From assembly GCA_900539175.1 (NCBI GenBank), contig UQAW01000105.1, positions 1-9,305 of the forward strand: a DNA stretch of 9,305 nt, written 5' to 3'. The notes beneath the pieces are model-generated. The model ran no database searches. It had not been told where the DNA came from and saw only the letters and a program-made list of their open reading frames with translations. This DNA is from an uncultured Lachnospiraceae bacterium (GTDB lineage: Bacteria > Bacillota > Clostridia > Lachnospirales > Lachnospiraceae). The position numbers and the translations under genes are program-made. Shown here in pieces: positions 5,871 to 9,305 of the stretch (positions are counted from its first letter, which is position 1; each line of letters opens with the position of its first letter).

Positions 5871-7103
5871 ATGGGATTATTTAAAATGGCAGCAGGAGCA
5901 GTTTCGAGCACATTGAGGGACCAGACGCTGGAGGTCTTTGAGTGCGGACAGATGGATCCCGGAGTTTTGATGCAGCCTGCCGCATTGGTGATGCGCGGCG
6001 GTAAAAATAAAGGTACGGCAAATGTGATTTCCAACGGTTCTGTGTTCCATGTGGCAAGGAATCAATGTGCGATTCTTGTGGAAAATGGACGGGTTCATGA
6101 TCTTGTGATCGGAGATGAGAATACGGAGGGTCAGTATCGTTACGACAGTGATACCGAGCCTTCTCTTCTGGTGGGCGGTTTTCTGGATCTGAAGCCTGTA
6201 ATGCATCAGGTGTGGGAGCGCTTTACAGTCGGCGGTCAGGCCAAGAATGTGATGCGTCTTTGTTATATCAATATGCAGGAAATTCTGGATAACAAAATCG
6301 GAATCGGTAATATCCCATTTCGTGACAGTGAATTCCAGATTACAGTGAAGGTTCAGGGATTTGGCAGATATTCTTTCCGTATCGAGAATCCGGTAGCATT
6401 TTTTGAAAATGTGTGTAATGATCCTGCCAGAGTCGTCCGGAAAGAAGAAGTGGTCAGTCAGATGAAGAGTGAATTGATTGCGTCTATGCAGCCGGCTCTT
6501 GGCCGGATTGCGGCGCAGGGGGTCTCTTATGATATGCTGATTAACTATCCGAAACAGATTGCGGAGGAACTGAATAAAGAATTAAATGCTGACTGGGTGG
6601 AACTGCGTGGTATTGCGATGGTGAAGTTAGCCCTGGAGAGCGTAACCGTAGATGAAGCAAGTGCGGAAAAGATTTCCAGACTTCAGGAAGCAAGGGCAGT
6701 CGGCGGAAATGCTGCCATTGCAGGCGGAAGACTGGTGAGCGCACAGGCAAATGCGATGGAGGCGGCAGCTTCCAACTCTGCCGGGGCTATGGCAGGATTT
6801 ATGGGATTTCAGATGGCGGGAGGCAACAGTGCCGCAGCCAATGCCATGGATTTGATGCGGCAGGCACAGATGCAGCAGCCCCAGTATCAGCAGCCACAAG
6901 CCGGCGCTTCTGCGGCACGGACAGCCGGTGGTCCGGCCGGACAGGGGGGCTGGGACTGTTCCTGCGGTAAAACCGGAAACAGTGGAAAATTCTGTCCGGA
7001 GTGCGGTGCTGCAAGACCCGAGAGTAAGGACTGGTTCTGCCCGGAGTGCGGAGTAAAAAACAGCGGTAAGTTCTGCTCCGAGTGCGGTACAAAACGTCCG
7101 TAA
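5871..7103 (+). CDS. SPFH-domain protein with two C-terminal zinc ribbons (YdjI-like)
   Basis: A 410-residue protein of the SPFH family known in databases as virion-core-like or YdjI-like. Residues 20-260 are the SPFH region: TLEVFECGQMDPGVLM at 19-34, QCAILVENGRVHDL at 65-78, DLKPVMHQVWERFTVGG at 106-122, FQITVKVQGFGRYSFRIENP at 155-174 and WVELRGIAMVKLALESVTVD at 242-261. Residues 278-350 are low complexity, rich in Ala, Gly, Met and Gln. Two zinc ribbons end the protein: C363, C365, C375, C378 and C390, C393, C402, C405. The first has CxC rather than CxxC. No transmembrane helix is evident, so membrane contact would come from the SPFH region or the zinc-ribbon partner. AGGAGG at 5856-5861 overlaps the upstream stop, which implies tight coupling. 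Confidence 0.9.
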   Translation: MGLFKMAAGAVSSTLRDQTLEVFECGQMDPGVLMQPAALVMRGGKNKGTANVISNGSVFHVARNQCAILVENGRVHDLVIGDENTEGQYRYDSDTEPSLLVGGFLDLKPVMHQVWERFTVGGQAKNVMRLCYINMQEILDNKIGIGNIPFRDSEFQITVKVQGFGRYSFRIENPVAFFENVCNDPARVVRKEEVVSQMKSELIASMQPALGRIAAQGVSYDMLINYPKQIAEELNKELNADWVELRGIAMVKLALESVTVDEASAEKISRLQEARAVGGNAAIAGGRLVSAQANAMEAAASNSAGAMAGFMGFQMAGGNSAAANAMDLMRQAQMQQPQYQQPQAGASAARTAGGPAGQGGWDCSCGKTGNSGKFCPECGAARPESKDWFCPECGVKNSGKFCSECGTKRP

Positions 7104-7129
7104 CAGGCAAATCGAATAAATGTTATTTT
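7100..7129 (+). promoter_or_regulatory. Possible promoter for the two-component genes
   Basis: An extended -10 candidate, TGTTATTTT (7121-7129), lies 18 bases after GTAACA (7100-7105). Both are imperfect. If real, transcription starts near 7136, just before the stem-loop at 7140-7186. Confidence 0.25.
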
Positions 7130-7139
7130 TAAGAAAGGA

Positions 7140-7186
7140 AAAGCGTGTTCCAGGGCAGTAGATACAGGCTGCATGGAACATGCTTT
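7140..7186 (+). terminator. Stem-loop between the SPFH gene and the response regulator
   Basis: Thirteen pairs join 7140-7152 (AAAGCGTGTTCCA) with 7174-7186 (TGGAACATGCTTT), including one G-U pair. A nested GCAG/CTGC stem lies at 7155-7172. The following bases, GTGATTTT, are only a partial T-run. It may be a weak terminator for the SPFH operon or an attenuator for the regulator gene, because it contains the ATG at 7180 and ends just before ATG 7195. Confidence 0.5.
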
Positions 7187-7194
7187 GTGATTTT

Positions 7195-7887
7195 ATGTAT
7201 AAGATTATGTTGGTGGAAGATGACCTGACCATTACGGAGGTGCTAAAGCGGCAGCTTGGAAAGTGGGGGTATCTGGTAAGTATAACAGAAGACTTTCACG
7301 GGGTTTTGGAACAGTTTGAAAGGGAAAAACCGGATCTGGTGCTGATGGATATTGCCCTGCCCTGTTTCAACGGATATTACTGGTGTCAGGAAATCCGGAA
7401 AATCAGTAAGATACCGATTATCTTCATCTCATCTGCCAGCGATGAGATGAATCTGGTCATGGCAATTCAGCTGGGAGCGGATGACTTTATCGCAAAACCA
7501 TTTAAGCTCGAGGTCGTGACGGCGAAGATTCAGGCATTGCTCAGGCGTGCTTATGCATTTTCCACGGATACAGAGGTACTGAAAGTACGCGGTGTCACGC
7601 TGTCTGTGGCTGACAGTACGATTACGCATGGGCAGCAGATGCTGGAACTGACAAAGAATGAATTCAAGATCCTGAAATTGTTGATGGGAAGAGCGGGACA
7701 GATTGTATCCCGGGATGAAATTATGAATGGATTGTGGGAAACAGAAAATTATATTGACGATAATACACTCACAGTCAATATGACGAGGCTGCGGAAACAT
7801 CTGGAGGAAATCGGCGTCACCGGATTTATTGAGACAAAAAAGGGAATGGGGTACCGGGTTGCAGTAGAAGAGGAAAAAAGAGGATGA
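7195..7887 (+). CDS. BceR-like OmpR-family response regulator
   Basis: Response regulator of about 230 residues with a receiver domain (1-118) and an OmpR-type winged helix (about 128-226). Receiver residues present: acidic pocket E8, D9 and D10, phospho-acceptor D52 in LVLMDIALP, S79 and K101 in FIAKPF. The DNA-binding domain shows LTKNEFKILKLLM, NTLTVNMTRLRKHLEEIG and the GMGYRV wing. The partner kinase and ABC transporter identify it as the BceR type, which activates peptide-antibiotic resistance transporters. I prefer ATG 7195 (MYKIMLVEDD, the usual family start). ATG 7180 in the same frame would add MLCDF but lies in a stem-loop. Neither has a convincing ribosome binding site. The stop overlaps the kinase start by ATGA. 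Confidence 0.93.
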   Translation: MYKIMLVEDDLTITEVLKRQLGKWGYLVSITEDFHGVLEQFEREKPDLVLMDIALPCFNGYYWCQEIRKISKIPIIFISSASDEMNLVMAIQLGADDFIAKPFKLEVVTAKIQALLRRAYAFSTDTEVLKVRGVTLSVADSTITHGQQMLELTKNEFKILKLLMGRAGQIVSRDEIMNGLWETENYIDDNTLTVNMTRLRKHLEEIGVTGFIETKKGMGYRVAVEEEKRG

Positions 7888-8849
7888 TGAAGTTTTTAAG
7901 ACAGGAGCGTACCTGTTGGATTGTGAATTTGATCGGTAACGTTTTATTTTTTCTGGTTTCCGCTGCTTATCAGATTTCTGTTGAAATTCCGGTTTATACC
8001 TGTGTCCTGATGCAGGCGTGCATGCTGATCCTGGAACTATTCAGATACCGGAGGTACCGTGAGCGGAAAGAATTGCTGGAGGCTGCCTGCAAGAATGCTG
8101 CCGTATGTATGAGTGAACTTCCAAAGCCGGAAGGGTATCTGGAAGAACTTTACAGAACACTTGCAGAAATCCTGAATAAACATTGTGTTGATCTGATACA
8201 GGAAAACAGGGAATGTATCGAAAGGTCGGATAAATATTATACACAGTGGTCGCATCAGATTAAAACGCCGATTGCCGGTATGAAGCTTTTGCTGGAAGAA
8301 GAGGAGATCGATCGGGCAGCACTGCGGCGTGAATTACTCCGAACGGAGCAATATGTGGAAACAGCCCTGCAATATCAGCGTCTTCATGGGGTTACCAATG
8401 ATCTGCTGATAAAAAGTTATCCGGTGGAGGAGATGGTACGTCAGGCGTTAAAACGGACTTCAACGCTGTTTCTGCATAAGAAAGTATCCGTCAATCTTTG
8501 GAATCTGGCAGGAACGGTTATTACGGACGAAAAATGGTTCGTATTCGTACTGGAACAATTAATCAGCAATGCCGCCAAATATACCCGGAATGGACAGATC
8601 TCCGTCTATATGCCGGAGGGAATACGAAAACTTCTTATTATCGAGGATACTGGTATCGGAATCCGCAGAGAAGATCTTCCCCGCATTTTTGAGTGGGGCT
8701 ATACCGGAGAAAATGGACGTATCGATAAAAAAGCTACCGGAATCGGACTGGCATTGTGTAAAGAAACCCTGAAGATGCTTGGGCATGGAATCTCTGTGGA
8801 ATCCGAGCCGGGAAAAGGAACAAAAATTACGCTGGATCTGACGCAGTAA
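7884..8849 (+). CDS. BceS-like intramembrane-sensing histidine kinase
   Basis: A 321-residue sensor kinase. Two membrane helices (about 13-29 and 35-53) are joined by a very short loop, leaving no outside sensor domain. This is the mark of intramembrane-sensing BceS-type kinases, which read the state of their ABC transporter. The catalytic parts are complete: H box YYTQWSHQIKTPIAGM with H124, N box EQLISNAAKY with N229, G1 box EDTGIGI (254-260), F box RIFEWGYTG, and G2 box KATGIGLALC. The start at ATG 7884 overlaps the regulator stop by four bases; GAGGA at 7870-7874 is nine bases upstream, and ATG 7887 is an equally good start. It would phosphorylate the regulator encoded just upstream in response to peptide antibiotics; the inducer is unknown. 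Confidence 0.93.
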   Translation: MMKFLRQERTCWIVNLIGNVLFFLVSAAYQISVEIPVYTCVLMQACMLILELFRYRRYRERKELLEAACKNAAVCMSELPKPEGYLEELYRTLAEILNKHCVDLIQENRECIERSDKYYTQWSHQIKTPIAGMKLLLEEEEIDRAALRRELLRTEQYVETALQYQRLHGVTNDLLIKSYPVEEMVRQALKRTSTLFLHKKVSVNLWNLAGTVITDEKWFVFVLEQLISNAAKYTRNGQISVYMPEGIRKLLIIEDTGIGIRREDLPRIFEWGYTGENGRIDKKATGIGLALCKETLKMLGHGISVESEPGKGTKITLDLTQ

Positions 8850-8851
8850 CC

Positions 8852-8865
8852 TTACAATCATGTAA
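8852..8865. promoter_or_regulatory. Predicted BceR-type operator TTACA-N4-TGTAA
   Basis: A perfect inverted repeat, TTACA then ATCA then TGTAA, starts two bases after the kinase stop. It matches the TNACA-N4-TGTAA form known for B. subtilis BceR targets. It lies about 30 bases upstream of the -35 candidate of the ATPase promoter, a fitting place for an activator of the transporter genes. Confidence 0.75.
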
Positions 8866-8895
8866 CATTTGGCGTTGAATTTGTAAGTTGAATCC

Positions 8896-8925
8896 ATGGC
8901 ACGAAAACTCTGAATTTGTCATAAT
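8896..8925 (+). promoter_or_regulatory. Likely promoter of the ABC transporter
   Basis: An extended -10, TG-T-CATAAT, lies at 8917-8925 with CATAAT at 8920-8925. A poor -35, ATGGCA (8896-8901), is 18 bases upstream. A weak -35 with an operator in front is typical of an activator-dependent promoter. Transcription would start near 8932. Confidence 0.5.
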
Positions 8926-8929
8926 AAAG

Positions 8930-8984
8930 TTCAGGTAATCGCAAATCTCTAAACGGATTCCAAAGAGATTTGCAATCGCCTGAA
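8930..8984 (+). promoter_or_regulatory. Long stem-loop at the start of the transporter mRNA
   Basis: About 21 positions pair between 8930-8950 and 8964-8984, with two A-C type mismatches and one G-U, around a 13-base loop. The upper part, GCAAATCTCT (8941-8950) with AGAGATTTGC (8964-8973), is perfect. No T-run follows, so it is not a terminator. It would begin at the predicted 5' end of the transcript and lies about 40 bases before the ribosome binding site. It may protect the mRNA or act in regulation. Confidence 0.55.
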
Positions 8985-9035
8985 ACGTAAGAAATACATG
9001 TAACAATCAGGACATGATAAAAGAGGAGAATAATT

Positions 9036-9305
9036 ATGGCATTATTACAAGTAAAACATGTAAGAAAAACCTATACTACCAGGTTTGGCGGCAACCAGGT
9101 TCATGCACTCTATGATGTTGATTTTTCTGTAGAAACAGGGGAATATGTAGCTGTCATGGGGGAGAGCGGGTCAGGTAAGACGACACTGCTCAATATTCTG
9201 GCGACTTTGGATAAACCTACTTCCGGAGAAGTGTGGCTGGATGGTAAGAATATGACAGCCGTACCGGACAGGCAGCTGGCGGGTTTCCGAAGAGGAAACC
9301 TGGGG
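9036..9305 (+). CDS. BceA-like ABC transporter ATP-binding protein, 3' end outside the window
   Basis: The first 90 residues of an ABC ATPase of the macrolide-exporter/BceA group, open at the window end. It starts MALLQVKHVRKTY. Walker A is GESGSGKT at residues 42-49, followed by LLNILATLDKPTSGEVWLDG at 51-70. The sequence stops just before the expected Q-loop; Walker B and the signature motif lie outside. GAGGAG at 9023-9028 is seven bases before ATG 9036. With its permease, expected next, it would form the transporter that removes or shields targets from peptide antibiotics and signals to the kinase. It has its own promoter and operator, separate from the regulator and kinase genes. Confidence 0.93.
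   Translation, partial: MALLQVKHVRKTYTTRFGGNQVHALYDVDFSVETGEYVAVMGESGSGKTTLLNILATLDKPTSGEVWLDGKNMTAVPDRQLAGFRRGNLG

Noticed and set aside
7115..7130. AATAA/TTATT hairpin followed by T residues as terminator of the SPFH operon
   Set aside because: The stem has only five A-T pairs and would be too weak. The stem-loop at 7140-7186 is the better candidate.
6627..7232. 201-residue open frame on the minus strand
   Set aside because: It lies opposite the SPFH gene, whose domains, start site and zinc ribbons are clear. The reverse reading shows only Cys/Ser/Leu-rich low-complexity sequence and no family motif.

Overview
The window looks like chromosomal DNA of a Gram-positive anaerobe of class Clostridia, most likely family Lachnospiraceae. 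This is an inference from the base composition, the AGGAGG-type ribosome binding sites, tight gene packing, a ThiW-type thiamin precursor transporter component, and a BceRS-type two-component system beside its ABC transporter. All genes are on the + strand. I see no tRNA, rRNA, CRISPR array or complete mobile element.

Region 1 (1-256) has no gene I can support. It holds four successive inverted repeats (1-18, 56-68, 86-119, 129-152) and then a likely promoter with a TATAAT box at 209-214.

Region 2 (257-3707) is a thiamin salvage operon in the order NUDIX hydrolase, thiD, thiW, thiM, thiE. ThiW would import the thiazole, ThiM phosphorylates it, ThiD supplies HMP-PP, and ThiE joins the two into thiamin phosphate. 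No de novo genes (thiC, thiG, thiH) are in the window. I find no TPP riboswitch before the NUDIX gene or before thiW. Instead a different, strongly foldable leader (1581-1682) precedes thiW. A long hairpin with a T-run (3713-3768) ends the operon.

Region 3 (about 3816-7103) encodes a secreted or membrane TPM-domain protein, a membrane-anchored double zinc-ribbon protein, and an SPFH-domain protein ending in two zinc ribbons. This trio resembles YdjH, YdjG and YdjI of the Bacillus subtilis pspA-ydjGHI membrane-stress operon, but no pspA gene is present here.

Region 4 (about 7100-9305) is a BceRS-type response regulator and intramembrane-sensing histidine kinase, followed by the start of a BceA-type ABC ATPase cut by the window end. 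The gap between kinase and ATPase holds a perfect TTACA-N4-TGTAA site, matching the known BceR operator form, then a promoter and a long stem-loop at the predicted 5' end of the ATPase transcript. Regions 3 and 4 together suggest a neighbourhood for cell-envelope damage and antimicrobial peptide stress.
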